Assembly: GCA_030041195.1 (NCBI GenBank)
Contig: JASHOI010000113.1
Span: 1 to 7,087, forward strand
From: Streptosporangiaceae bacterium
Lineage (GTDB): Bacteria; Actinomycetota; Actinomycetes; Streptosporangiales; Streptosporangiaceae
DNA: 7,087 bases
Reading direction: 5' to 3'
How positions within the stretch are numbered: position 1 is the stretch's first letter; each line of letters starts with the position of its first letter. Below, piece by piece: positions 1 through 6,446 of the stretch. Both the position numbers and the translations under genes were made by a program. The notes beneath the pieces were generated by a model. The model saw only the letters and a list, made by a program, of their open reading frames with translations, did not search any database and was not told the origin of the DNA.

Positions 1-244
1 TGTCGCTGGCGACGGACAGTGTTGCGCTGCCGCTCGCCGCGCTCTTGGCACCTACCAGCGCCGCCTCGGCGGACGCTGGCTCGGCAGCGATCAGCGCGGG
101 CGCCTTGACGGCCCGCGCGGCCGCGGTCTTCTTCCTCCCGAACGCGAAGTCGCAGGCGTACGCGAGCATCGCCAGGGCGTAGATCACGACCGCGGCCAGC
201 AGAAAATCGTTGCTGATGTGGGCGAGTCCGTAGTTGATGGCCAT
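1..244 (-). CDS. ccsB: Cytochrome c biogenesis protein CcsB/ResC, N-terminal part (truncated by window edge)
   Basis: System II heme-handling protein: with ResB it forms the membrane complex that exports heme and attaches it to apocytochrome c. Only the first 81 codons are in the window. Translation from the ATG at 244-242 gives MAINYGLAHISNDFLLAAVV and then a hydrophobic segment at about residues 13-35 (one membrane span), followed by an FGRKK positive patch and an Ala-rich linker. This is how actinobacterial CcsB proteins begin; the tryptophan-rich WWD heme motif that would prove it lies outside the window. The start is 7 nt after the resB stop with a GGGAG at 259-255, so it is the next gene of a tlpA-resB-ccsB operon. 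Identity rests on the N-terminal pattern plus the resB neighbour. The frame has no stop up to position 1. Confidence 0.8.
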   Translation of the reverse strand, partial: MAINYGLAHISNDFLLAAVVIYALAMLAYACDFAFGRKKTAAARAVKAPALIAAEPASAEAALVGAKSAASGSATLSVASD

Positions 245-251
245 GTGAGCT

Positions 252-2114
252 TCACTCCCCGGCGGATTGTTCGGGGTCGGGCGGATCGGATTCTTCCAGG
301 TCGGGCGGATCGGATTCTTCCAGGTCGGACGCGTCGGGTGATTCGGGGCCGGTGCGAGCGGCCGTTTCGCGGCCAGGACCGGGCGGCGTGCTGGTGTCGA
401 TGTGGCTCTCATGCAGACCGCTGAGCTCGGCTGCCAGGCCGGCGAACTCTTCCTCGAATCCGCCCGCCGCGTCGGACCGGGTCAGCCCGCCGAGATCGAC
501 GACGGTGTTGCCCGCTTCGTCCGCGCTGGCGCGCACGAACACCCTGCGCCGCCGCACCATGAAGGACAGGAGCAACCCGGCGAGAACCGCGATGCCCGAC
601 CACAGGGCCGGGGTCTGCCCCGGGTCATAGGTGATCGCGAGGCTGATCCACTGCTGGTAGCCGGTGTAGGTGAGCGTGCCCAGGTGATCGGGGAGCGTCA
701 TCGACTGGCCGATGGCCAGCGGCCGGGGGGTGATCGGCAGCTCGCGCAGCCCGGAGGTGTCCAGCGAGTACACCGACTGCGACGGGCCCGAGTTCATGCC
801 GAGGTTGCCTGCGTAGGAGACCAGGCTCACCATCGGGTTGTCCGGCGCCGGGAAGTACGACTCCAGCCGGCCGCTCACGTCGATCGCGCTCGGCAGGAAC
901 ACGCCGACGAAGCCAAGCCCCTCCGGGTTGGCGTCCGGAACCTTGATCGCGCCCTCGGATACCAGCCCGGAGGTTTCGACCGGGATGAACGGGACGGCTC
1001 CGTCGAACACCACGCGCCCGGTGCCGTCGGTGACCCGGAATTCCGGGGCGTAGCCGTGGCCGATGAGGAAGACCCGGGCGCCGTCCACGATCAGCGGGTG
1101 GTTGACGCTCAGCGTGAAGCTGTGCATGGGATCCTGCGGCGAGGCCGAGTAGCGGATCTTCGCTATGAACGAGGACGGCTGGCCGATCAGCGTGCCCGAG
1201 GTCACGTACGACGCGCTGAAGTGGTCCAGGGTGACCGTGAACGGCTGCAGGTCTTGCGGGCCCACCAGGCGGCCGGGGTGGAACTCGTCCAGCGCGGTCA
1301 CCGTGTTGGCGAACGAGGTACCGGTGACCAGCAGCCGGTCGGCCTTGTAGCCGAACAGTCCGCCAAGGCCGATCGACACCAGCAAGCCGAGCAGCGCGAT
1401 GTGGAAGAGCAGGTTGCCGACCTCGCGCAGGTAGCCCTTTTCTGCGGCGACCCACCCCGGGCCGGTGCGCAGCCGGAACCGCTTCGCCGACAACGCCTTC
1501 GCGGCCGACTCCAGGGCCGCCTCGGGGGCGAGCGGCGTGGCGTAGCTGACCGCGAACGGGAGCCTGGCCAGGTTGCGCGGCGCTCGCGGCGGCGGCTGCC
1601 GTGCGGAGCCGACCAGGTGGAATGTCCTGGGCAGCACGCAGCCCACCAGCGACGTGAACAGCAGGATGTAGACCGCGGCGAACCACGGTGCGCCGAACAC
1701 GTTGAACAGCGACAGGTCACCGAGGATGCGGGCCAGCACCGGGTGCGAGGTGTAGTACTGCGACACACCGGATGGGTTTGTCCCCTCCTGGGGCAGCAGG
1801 GATCCCGGCACGCTCCCGGCCGCGAGCAGGAACAGCAGGATCAGCGCGGTCCGCATCGAGGTCAGCTGCCGCCAGCCCCAGCGCAGCCAGCCCAGCACGC
1901 CGAGCGCGACGCCCGCCGGCTGGGGGGTGGTGGCCGCGGCGGCCGCGTCCTGGGCGCCGGCTGCCGAATCGCGCTGGCTGGCGACGGCGGGGTCCTGGGC
2001 GTCGCTGGCGACGGGAGTGTCCTGGGCGTCGGTGGCGACGGGAGTGTCCTGGCGAGCGGCCTCGGCGGCCGGCCCGTCCGGTTTGGCTTCTGGCGGGGTT
2101 CGCAGCCAGGTCAT
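252..2114 (-). CDS. resB: Cytochrome c biogenesis protein ResB (Ccs1 family)
   Basis: 620-residue membrane protein of the system II cytochrome c maturation machinery, working with CcsB/ResC to carry heme across the membrane and ligate it to apocytochrome c. Membrane spans are visible at about residues 87-107, 143-165, 233-256 and 501-521, with the large extracytoplasmic domain (about 257-500) between spans 3 and 4, the ResB topology. A histidine lies in span 3 (NLLFHIALLG, H238) and another in the loop (SVNHP, H339); histidines at such places are heme-ligand candidates in this family. The ATG at 2114-2112 shares ATGA with the tlpA stop and has GGAG 5 nt upstream. A longer open frame to 2441 is only antiframe of tlpA. 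Unusual: both cytoplasmic ends carry low-complexity extensions, an Ala/Asp-rich N-terminus with nonapeptide repeats (residues about 21-48) and an acidic C-terminus with a duplicated DLEESDPP. These make it longer than a bare ResB core. Confidence 0.93.
   Translation of the reverse strand: MTWLRTPPEAKPDGPAAEAARQDTPVATDAQDTPVASDAQDPAVASQRDSAAGAQDAAAAATTPQPAGVALGVLGWLRWGWRQLTSMRTALILLFLLAAGSVPGSLLPQEGTNPSGVSQYYTSHPVLARILGDLSLFNVFGAPWFAAVYILLFTSLVGCVLPRTFHLVGSARQPPPRAPRNLARLPFAVSYATPLAPEAALESAAKALSAKRFRLRTGPGWVAAEKGYLREVGNLLFHIALLGLLVSIGLGGLFGYKADRLLVTGTSFANTVTALDEFHPGRLVGPQDLQPFTVTLDHFSASYVTSGTLIGQPSSFIAKIRYSASPQDPMHSFTLSVNHPLIVDGARVFLIGHGYAPEFRVTDGTGRVVFDGAVPFIPVETSGLVSEGAIKVPDANPEGLGFVGVFLPSAIDVSGRLESYFPAPDNPMVSLVSYAGNLGMNSGPSQSVYSLDTSGLRELPITPRPLAIGQSMTLPDHLGTLTYTGYQQWISLAITYDPGQTPALWSGIAVLAGLLLSFMVRRRRVFVRASADEAGNTVVDLGGLTRSDAAGGFEEEFAGLAAELSGLHESHIDTSTPPGPGRETAARTGPESPDASDLEESDPPDLEESDPPDPEQSAGE
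255..259 (-). promoter_or_regulatory. Ribosome binding site of ccsB
   Basis: GGGAG on the minus strand inside the last codons of resB, 10 nt before the ATG at 244. It supports that ATG as the start and suggests coupled translation with resB. Confidence 0.5.
275..322 (-). repeat. Perfect 24-bp tandem duplication in the 3' end of resB
   Basis: Two identical 24-bp units at 275-298 and 299-322, followed by the first 6 bp of a third copy (323-328). In the resB frame each unit encodes the acidic octapeptide DLEESDPP. The unit is a multiple of 3, so copy number can change without breaking the frame. Seen directly in the sequence. Confidence 0.93.
1978..2058 (-). repeat. 27-bp tandem repeat, three copies, in the 5' part of resB
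   Basis: Units at 1978-2004, 2005-2031 and 2032-2058, nearly identical to each other. They encode nonapeptides of the form DAQDTPVAx (DAQDPAVAS, DAQDTPVAS and ARQDTPVAT) in the cytoplasmic N-terminal tail of ResB. In-frame, so expansion or contraction would be tolerated. Confidence 0.9.
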
Positions 2115-2752
2115 GTGCGCTCCGCCTGTACCTGCTTGATCAGCGACTTGAGCCCGGTGTACGACGCCTGGCCCACGATGCGGGCCGCGATCCGCCCGCT
2201 GCGGTCGATCACCAGGGTGGTGGGGATGCTGGCGGGCGGCACGGTCCCGCTGAAATCGAGGGCGACCATGTCGTTCGGGTCGTTCAGGCTCGGATACCCG
2301 ATCCGGAACGTGCGCATGAACGCCTCCGCGCTCGCCGGGTCGTCCCTGATGTCCACGCCGATGAACCGCACGTCGGTCCCGGCAAAGTACCGTGCGAGCT
2401 GGCCGAGTGCGGGGGCCTCCTCGCGGCACGGCGTACACCACGAGCCCCAGAAGTTCATCACGACCACGGAGCCCCGGTCGGCGGAAAGCGTGAACTTGCT
2501 TCCGGTCAGCGTCGTGCCAACGACATCGGGCGCCTTGGGGCGGGATCCCAGCCCGAACACGGTCGTGCCGTAGCTTCCGGTCACGAAGCTGCTGCCGTTG
2601 CCGATCGCGGTGTCCTGCGCGGTTGCGCCCGCGTCGCAGGCGGCGGCGCCGAGCACCACGGCAGCCGCGACCAGCGCGCCGACGGCGGCGCGGCGCGGCG
2701 AGCGCGCCGCAGCGCCGGCCACGCGGCTAGCGAGGGACGGCAGCCGGAGCAC
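2111..2752 (-). CDS. TlpA/ResA-family thioredoxin-like lipoprotein
   Basis: 213-residue extracytoplasmic thiol-disulfide reductase, the ResA-type partner of system II cytochrome c maturation that would keep the CXXCH cysteines of apocytochrome c reduced. The N-terminus has an Arg-rich stretch, a hydrophobic core (about 23-38) and a lipobox LGAAAC with C39 as the likely lipidated residue, so the protein should be anchored on the outer face of the membrane. The thioredoxin domain spans about 72-210, with active site WCTPC (C106, C109) in NFWGSWCTPCREE and a cis-Pro loop SIPTTLVID (P177). Start chosen at GTG 2752 because AGGAG lies 8 nt upstream and the signal peptide then begins directly; the in-frame ATG at 2905 would add 51 implausible residues before it. 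The stop overlaps the resB start by 4 nt. In related genomes ccdA normally sits between these two genes; here it does not. Confidence 0.92.
   Translation of the reverse strand: MLRLPSLASRVAGAAARSPRRAAVGALVAAAVVLGAAACDAGATAQDTAIGNGSSFVTGSYGTTVFGLGSRPKAPDVVGTTLTGSKFTLSADRGSVVVMNFWGSWCTPCREEAPALGQLARYFAGTDVRFIGVDIRDDPASAEAFMRTFRIGYPSLNDPNDMVALDFSGTVPPASIPTTLVIDRSGRIAARIVGQASYTGLKSLIKQVQAERT
2120..2123 (-). promoter_or_regulatory. Ribosome binding site of resB
   Basis: GGAG on the minus strand, 5 nt before the ATG at 2114 and inside the 3' end of the thioredoxin gene. It fixes the resB start and fits the ATGA overlap. Confidence 0.6.
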
Positions 2753-2760
2753 TGGGTGAT

Positions 2761-2765
2761 CTCCT
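2761..2765 (-). promoter_or_regulatory. Ribosome binding site that decides the thioredoxin-like gene start
   Basis: AGGAG on the minus strand, 8 nt upstream of the GTG at 2752. The strong match and spacing favour this GTG over the upstream in-frame ATG at 2905. Confidence 0.75.
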
Positions 2766-2774
2766 ACACGCAGT

Positions 2775-2780
2775 AGTATC
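2775..2780 (-). promoter_or_regulatory. Candidate -10 element for the tlpA-resB-ccsB operon
   Basis: GATACT on the minus strand, matching TATAAT at four of six positions, about 10 nt upstream of the AGGAG site. It would give a leader of roughly 15-20 nt. I see no convincing -35 element. It lies in the 171-bp gap 2753-2923, in which I find no gene. Confidence 0.3.
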
Positions 2781-2923
2781 GCGCCCCATTGTGCCGGATC
2801 CCTTCGGCCGGGCGAGCGGCGGGTAGGGAGTTCGAGGGCAGCGGCGGCGGGCAACGGGTGCGTTCGAGCGTAGCGATGGCGGGCAGCGGGCGCGGCGTTT
2901 CGCAAGCGAGCGGGGTGGGCGGG

Positions 2924-3568
2924 TCAGGCGCCGGCCGCCCGGCGGCGGCCGGCGCCGGCCGGATCGGCGTAGCGCACCTTGGTCACGCGGTCCCCGTCGT
3001 AGCTGAAGCTGGTCACGCTGGCCAGCGCGCACTGACGGCGGCGCGGGTCATGCCAGAGCCTGCGGCCCTCGGTGTTGCGGCGGGCGACCCAGATCGGCAG
3101 CTGGTGGCTCACCAGCACCGCCTCGTGCCCGCGCGCCGCGGCGACCGCGTCCAGCATCGCGGCCTGCATCCGGGCGGCGATCTCCCCGTAGGGCTCGCCC
3201 CAGGACGGCCGGAACGGATTCCACAGGTGCCGCCAGTGCGCGGGGCGCCGCAACGCGCCATCGCCGACGCCGAACCGCATGCCCTCGAAGTGGTTCCACG
3301 GCTCTATCAGCCGGTCGTCGATCACCACATCGAGGCCGAACTGGGCGGCGAACGGCTCGGCGGTCTCGAGCGCCCGCTCCAGCGGCGAGGACCGCAGCAC
3401 GGTCACGTCCCTGCCCGCCAGGAAGTCGGCGGCGGCCTTGGCCATCACCCGGCCGTCGGCCGACAGGTGAAATCCCGGGAGCGTGCCGTACAGCACGCCG
3501 CGCGGGTTCTCAACCTCGCCGTGGCGCACCAGGTGCACGACCGTCGCGTCTGCCGCATTCTCGCTCAT
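2924..3568 (-). CDS. Histidine phosphatase family protein (phosphoglycerate mutase-like)
   Basis: 214-residue cytoplasmic enzyme of the histidine phosphatase superfamily, which acts through a phosphohistidine intermediate. The signature VHLVRHGEVENP gives R15, H16 (nucleophile) and G17. The second arginine motif SSPLERALETA follows at 60-70, an acidic residue in LIEPW (E89) is a proton donor candidate, and the second catalytic His is in LVSHQLPIW (H155). All core residues appear intact. At about 200 residues it resembles the broad-specificity phosphatases of the family more than the glycolytic mutase; the substrate cannot be read from the sequence. The ATG at 3568 is chosen because RHG then sits close to the N-terminus as usual. 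Upstream there is only a weak purine stretch, no clear Shine-Dalgarno. It lies between the SPFH pair and the cytochrome c maturation genes, as its homologues do next to hemL in many actinobacteria. Confidence 0.9.
   Translation of the reverse strand: MSENAADATVVHLVRHGEVENPRGVLYGTLPGFHLSADGRVMAKAAADFLAGRDVTVLRSSPLERALETAEPFAAQFGLDVVIDDRLIEPWNHFEGMRFGVGDGALRRPAHWRHLWNPFRPSWGEPYGEIAARMQAAMLDAVAAARGHEAVLVSHQLPIWVARRNTEGRRLWHDPRRRQCALASVTSFSYDGDRVTKVRYADPAGAGRRRAAGA
2927..2956 (-). terminator. Perfect 13-bp GC hairpin at the 3' end of the histidine phosphatase gene
   Basis: Arms 2927-2939 and 2944-2956 are exact inverted repeats with a 4-nt loop (CGGC). The hairpin abuts the stop codon (2926-2924) and so encodes the Gly/Ala/Arg tail AGAGRRRAAG. 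There is no T-run after it on the minus strand. Actinobacteria often use hairpins without a U tract, so it may terminate or attenuate transcription before the tlpA operon or protect the 3' end. The structure is seen; the function is inferred. Confidence 0.5.
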
Positions 3569-3577
3569 CCCGCGCCC

Positions 3578-3583
3578 AGCCTA
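3578..3583 (-). promoter_or_regulatory. Candidate -10 element giving a near-leaderless transcript
   Basis: TAGGCT on the minus strand fits TANNNT and ends 9 nt before the ATG at 3568. A start site about 7 nt downstream would leave a leader of only a few bases, which fits the absence of a clear ribosome binding site. No -35 element is recognisable. Confidence 0.25.
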
Positions 3584-3613
3584 TCGGCCCGGACCGCCGC
3601 CATCGGCGCGCGA

Positions 3614-3633
3614 CGGCCCGTAGCCAGGGGCCG
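3614..3633 (-). terminator. Weak hairpin downstream of the SPFH gene pair
   Basis: CGGCCC (3614-3619) and GGGCCG (3628-3633) form a 6-bp stem with an 8-nt loop in the 111-bp gap 3569-3679. GCCCG/CGGGC (3616-3620 and 3636-3640) offers an alternative pairing. No T-run. It could end the transcript of the upstream pair, but such stems are common by chance at this GC content. Confidence 0.25.
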
Positions 3634-3679
3634 GCCGGGCACACCTAACTGGGGGGAGGCGTTGCGTAACGGGCGGTTA

Positions 3680-4192
3680 TCAGGCCAGGATCTCCACGTA
3701 ACGCCTGCGGTCCGCGATCACCTCGCGAATCGACCGCAGCCGGGCGTCCGCGGCCGGCACGTCGAGCTCGTCGAGAACCGCCACCGACCCCAGGTCGCGG
3801 GCCAGCGCGTCGGACTCGCCGACCAGGGTCCAGTCGAACTGCAGCAGCTCGTCGAGGCCCACCCGCCGCACCCGGTCCCAGACCCGGTCCTGGTTGAGCA
3901 CGGGGAGGCCGCGCACGGCCGCCGAGAGCTCGTCGATGGAGCGAACCAGCCGCTCCGCCCGGCGGATCGGCTCCATCACCTCGCTGGGCGGGAACGGCTG
4001 CTGCCGCGTTGACGGCGGCACCCGGTCCGCCCGCCAGCGGCTGATCAGGTCCCGGATCCGCGCCGTGGCCTCGCCGAGGCCGCGGCCCACCCGCTCGCGG
4101 ACCAGCAGGTCATCGGCGCGCAGCCGGCCCTTAGCGGTGTAGACGTCGGACGCGAGCAGGCTGCGCAGCTTGTCGGCTGCCCGGTCGGCCAC
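3680..4192 (-). CDS. Hypothetical helical protein coupled to the SPFH gene
   Basis: 170-residue protein that I do not recognise. It has no signal peptide and no membrane span. It is rich in Arg, Asp, Glu and Leu with the look of several amphipathic helices (about 1-15, 28-55, 74-96, 103-118, 125-140, 147-168). One proline-rich break, PPSTRQQPFPPSE, lies at about 59-71. A WTLVGESDALARDLGS segment lies at 121-136. The GTG at 4192 begins 1 nt after the stop of the SPFH gene and has AGGAG 6 nt upstream, so the two are probably made together and may act together, for example as a partner or adaptor of the SPFH protein. That link is inferred from position only. Coding character matches its neighbours, with no sign of recent transfer. 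Confidence 0.78.
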   Translation of the reverse strand: MADRAADKLRSLLASDVYTAKGRLRADDLLVRERVGRGLGEATARIRDLISRWRADRVPPSTRQQPFPPSEVMEPIRRAERLVRSIDELSAAVRGLPVLNQDRVWDRVRRVGLDELLQFDWTLVGESDALARDLGSVAVLDELDVPAADARLRSIREVIADRRRYVEILA

Positions 4193-4193
4193 C

Positions 4194-5048
4194 TCAGGCT
4201 CCTGGAAGGGCCGCGCCGATGCCGCCGTTGCCCGGCACGGCCGCGAGCGGGCCGGCCTGGGTTGAGGTGATCCCGATGTTGAACGGCTCGCCGATCGCCA
4301 TGTTCGGCGCGGACAGCAGGCCGTGCTCGGCCATCTTCATCGCGATGTAGTAACGCACGGCCTCGTGCTCGGAAAGCCCGAACGCGCGCAGCGAGATCAG
4401 CTCGCGCATCCGCTCGTCCCTCGGCCGCATCAGCACCTTGACGTCGTTGAGCATGATCCCGTAGATGGACAGGAAGTCCTGCAGGTGCCCGCGGACCAGC
4501 TCGGTGATCTCGTGGATCCTCTCGTTCACCTGCTCCAGCGGCGTGACCTGGACCAGCTGGTTGATGGCCTGCTCCACGACCGGGCCGGCGTAGGCGTTCA
4601 CCGCGTCCGTGGTCAGCACGTGCCCCTGGTACGGCATGTGCGTCACCAGCTTGACCGCGTCGTCCTTGGTGTCAACGTGCACGTAGTAGTCCACGTCGTA
4701 GTCGAGCTCGGCTAGCTCCCTGGACAGCGCGAGCCCGCGTGACTTGGCGACGCTCTTGGCCCGGGAGACGAACAGCGCCTCGTACTGCCACGGGGACTGG
4801 CCGCCGTAGAAGCTCTGCTGGATGCTGCCGATCAGCGGCCGCTGCGGCGTGGACACCGGGTACTGGCCGGTCTCGTACACGTCGAGCACGGCGCCGCGCG
4901 ACTTCAGCACGCAGAAGTGGTTGCTTTCGACGGTGAGCAGGCTGCCGTTCATGATGTCGTTGCCGGGATAGTGGTACATCAGCACGCCGGGGCCCATGAC
5001 CTCGGTGCCGTCGTGGTTCAGGGTGCTGATGACGTTGCGCATGGCCAT
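4194..5048 (-). CDS. SPFH-domain protein, YdjI-like (membrane-associated scaffold family)
   Basis: 284-residue protein resembling the YdjI branch of SPFH/prohibitin-fold proteins. The pattern VLMYHYPGNDIMNGSLLTVE followed by CVLKSRGAVLDVYETGQYPVST (about 23-68) matches the family's opening: a fixed hydrophobic-H/K-P segment, then a beta-rich region on 'filament exposure and tail'. The SPFH core runs to about 215, with a charged helical stretch ITELVRGHLQDFLSIYGIMLNDVKV (about 181-205). It ends in a Gly/Ala-rich tail and lacks the C-terminal zinc ribbons of many YdjI proteins. There is no signal peptide or membrane span, so contact with membrane would be peripheral or through a partner. In Bacillus the relative YdjI takes part in PspA-linked membrane stress response; whether that holds here is unknown. 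Start chosen at ATG 5048 (AGGA 7 nt upstream) over GTG 5069 and ATG 5042. Confidence 0.8.
   Translation of the reverse strand: MAMRNVISTLNHDGTEVMGPGVLMYHYPGNDIMNGSLLTVESNHFCVLKSRGAVLDVYETGQYPVSTPQRPLIGSIQQSFYGGQSPWQYEALFVSRAKSVAKSRGLALSRELAELDYDVDYYVHVDTKDDAVKLVTHMPYQGHVLTTDAVNAYAGPVVEQAINQLVQVTPLEQVNERIHEITELVRGHLQDFLSIYGIMLNDVKVLMRPRDERMRELISLRAFGLSEHEAVRYYIAMKMAEHGLLSAPNMAIGEPFNIGITSTQAGPLAAVPGNGGIGAALPGA
4199..4203 (-). promoter_or_regulatory. Ribosome binding site of the helical protein gene
   Basis: AGGAG on the minus strand inside the last codons of the SPFH gene, 6 nt before the GTG at 4192. It supports the GTG start and coupled translation. Confidence 0.7.
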
Positions 5049-5055
5049 AGGAGCA

Positions 5056-5059
5056 TCCT
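5056..5059 (-). promoter_or_regulatory. Ribosome binding site that decides the SPFH gene start
   Basis: AGGA on the minus strand, 7 nt before the ATG at 5048. The ATG at 5042 would be 13 nt away, and the GTG at 5069 lies upstream of the site, so 5048 fits best. Confidence 0.6.
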
Positions 5060-5062
5060 GGC

Positions 5063-5089
5063 ACCGCACGGCAACTTTGCCATAACGGT
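5063..5089. promoter_or_regulatory. Imperfect dyad upstream of the SPFH gene (possible operator)
   Basis: A 12-bp palindrome GGCAA-CT-TTGCC at 5070-5081 is flanked by ACCG (5063-5066) and CGGT (5086-5089), giving a nested dyad starting 15 nt before the ATG. It is the most AT-containing patch of the 99-bp gap 5049-5147. It could be a repressor site or an RNA hairpin. The repeats are seen; the role is inferred. Confidence 0.3.
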
Positions 5090-5100
5090 CAGTACGGGCG

Positions 5101-5126
5101 GATCGTGGCGCGGTGACGGCGCGATC
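5101..5126 (-). terminator. Possible hairpin downstream of hemL
   Basis: GATCG (5101-5105) pairs with CGATC (5122-5126), extended by one wobble and one GC pair, beginning 21 nt after the hemL stop. There is no T-run and the stem is interrupted, so it is a weak terminator candidate. Confidence 0.2.
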
Positions 5127-5147
5127 GTCGAGTGGTTGCGGCGCGGC

Positions 5148-6446
5148 CTACGCGGCCAGCACCTCGGCCGCAGCCCGGGCGGCGGCGGGCAGTGCGGTCG
5201 CGATCCGGTCGATGGCCGCGTCGTCGTGTGCCGCGGAGAGGAACCAGGCCTCGTAGCCGGATGGCGGCAGGTAGACGCCGTGGTCGAGCATCGCGTGGAA
5301 GAACGCCGCGTATGCGGCCGGCGACTGGCCCTTGGCCTCGGCGAAGTCGCGGACCTGGCCGTCGATGCCGAGGAACACCGAGAACAGGCTGCCCGCCTCC
5401 TGCAGCCGGAACGGCACGCCCTCGGCCTTCAGCGCGTCGGCCGCCAGCGCCGCGACCGTCGCGGCTGCCTTGTCCACCCGGGTGTAGACCTCGGGCACGG
5501 CCGCCCTGAGCGTGGCGAGGCCGGCGGCGGTGGCCAGCGGGTTGCCGGACAGCGTGCCCGCCTGGTACACCGGCCCGGTCGGGGCCAGCCGGTCCATGAT
5601 CTCGGCGCGGCCGCCGAACGCCGCGGCGGGCAGGCCGCCGCCCATCACCTTGCCGAACGTCGTCAGGTCACCTGCCACGCCCTCGCGGCCGTACCAGCCG
5701 GAACTGGTGACCCGGAACCCGGTCAGCACCTCGTCCATGATGAGCAGCGCCCCGTACTCATGGCAGAGCCCGGCGAGCAGTTCGTTGAAGCCCGCGGCCG
5801 GCGGAACCACTCCCATGTTGGCCGGGCAGGCCTCGGTGATCACGCACGCGATGTCGTCCGGCCGGGTGGCGAACACCTGGCGCACGGCCTCGGGATCGTT
5901 GTAGGGCAGCACGATCGTGTCCGCCGCGGTCGCGCCGGTCACGCCGGGCGAGTCGGGCAGCCCGAACGTCGCCACGCCGGATCCGGCGGCGGCGAGCAGG
6001 GCATCCACGTGGCCGTGGTAGCAGCCGGCGAACTTGATCACCATCCGGCGGCCGGTGAAGCCCCTCGCGAGCCGCAGCGCGGTCATGGTCGCTTCGGTGC
6101 CGGAGTTGACCAGGCGGATCTTCTCCACCGGGGCGCGGGCGATCATCTCCTCGGCCAGTTCCACCTCGCCGGGCGTTGCGGTTCCGAACGAGGTTCCGTT
6201 GGCCACTGCCCTGGCTACGGCTTCGACCACGTCGGGATGCGCGTGCCCGAGGATCATCGGCCCCCAGGAGCAGACCAGGTCGACGTAGTCGCGCCCGTCC
6301 ACGTCGGTCAGGTAGGCGCCGCTCCCCGACGCCATGAACACCGGTGTGCCACCCACCGAGCCGAAGGCGCGCACCGGCGAGTTCACGCCGCCGGGCGTGA
6401 CGATACGCGCCCGGGCGAACAACTCGCCGGACCGGTCTTGTGTCAT
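5148..6446 (-). CDS. hemL: Glutamate-1-semialdehyde 2,1-aminomutase
   Basis: 432-residue PLP enzyme that converts glutamate-1-semialdehyde to 5-aminolevulinate, the last step of the C5 route into heme and other tetrapyrroles; cytoplasmic. The length is typical. Visible landmarks: [12 protein letters not shown] near the N-terminus (17-28), [11 protein letters not shown] (61-71), NSGTEATM in the PLP phosphate region (114-121), the [12 protein letters not shown] loop (205-216), the PLP-ring aspartate D238 in [11 protein letters not shown], the Schiff-base lysine K266 in [12 protein letters not shown], and the [12 protein letters not shown] loop (294-305). All catalytic features are intact. The start is ATG 6446: [10 protein letters not shown] is a normal N-terminus and GAGGG lies 9 nt upstream. 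The frame is open to 6593, but those 49 residues lie antiframe to the preceding gene and look unlike the family. The start shares one base with the upstream stop (TGATG), so translation is probably coupled. Confidence 0.97.
   Translation of the reverse strand: MTQDRSGELFARARIVTPGGVNSPVRAFGSVGGTPVFMASGSGAYLTDVDGRDYVDLVCSWGPMILGHAHPDVVEAVARAVANGTSFGTATPGEVELAEEMIARAPVEKIRLVNSGTEATMTALRLARGFTGRRMVIKFAGCYHGHVDALLAAAGSGVATFGLPDSPGVTGATAADTIVLPYNDPEAVRQVFATRPDDIACVITEACPANMGVVPPAAGFNELLAGLCHEYGALLIMDEVLTGFRVTSSGWYGREGVAGDLTTFGKVMGGGLPAAAFGGRAEIMDRLAPTGPVYQAGTLSGNPLATAAGLATLRAAVPEVYTRVDKAAATVAALAADALKAEGVPFRLQEAGSLFSVFLGIDGQVRDFAEAKGQSPAAYAAFFHAMLDHGVYLPPSGYEAWFLSAAHDDAAIDRIATALPAAARAAAEVLAA

Noticed and set aside
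1978..2058. The three 27-bp units as a CRISPR array
   Set aside because: No spacers separate the units and they are in-frame peptide repeats inside resB.
2115..2441. Extension of resB upstream to 2441
   Set aside because: The extra 109 residues lie in another frame of the thioredoxin-like gene; the ATG at 2114 has its own ribosome binding site and the ATGA overlap.
402..2573. A 723-codon plus-strand open frame opposite resB and the thioredoxin-like gene
   Set aside because: Its translation is Arg/Gly/His-rich with no domain, and it is antisense to two well-supported genes. Long antisense frames are expected at this GC content.
1772..2776. A 334-codon plus-strand open frame
   Set aside because: Composition is Arg/Ala/Pro-dominated and it overlaps two real genes on the opposite strand.
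2753..2905. Extension of the thioredoxin-like gene to an ATG at 2905
   Set aside because: It would place 51 Arg/Pro-rich residues before a clear lipoprotein signal peptide; the GTG at 2752 has a strong AGGAG.
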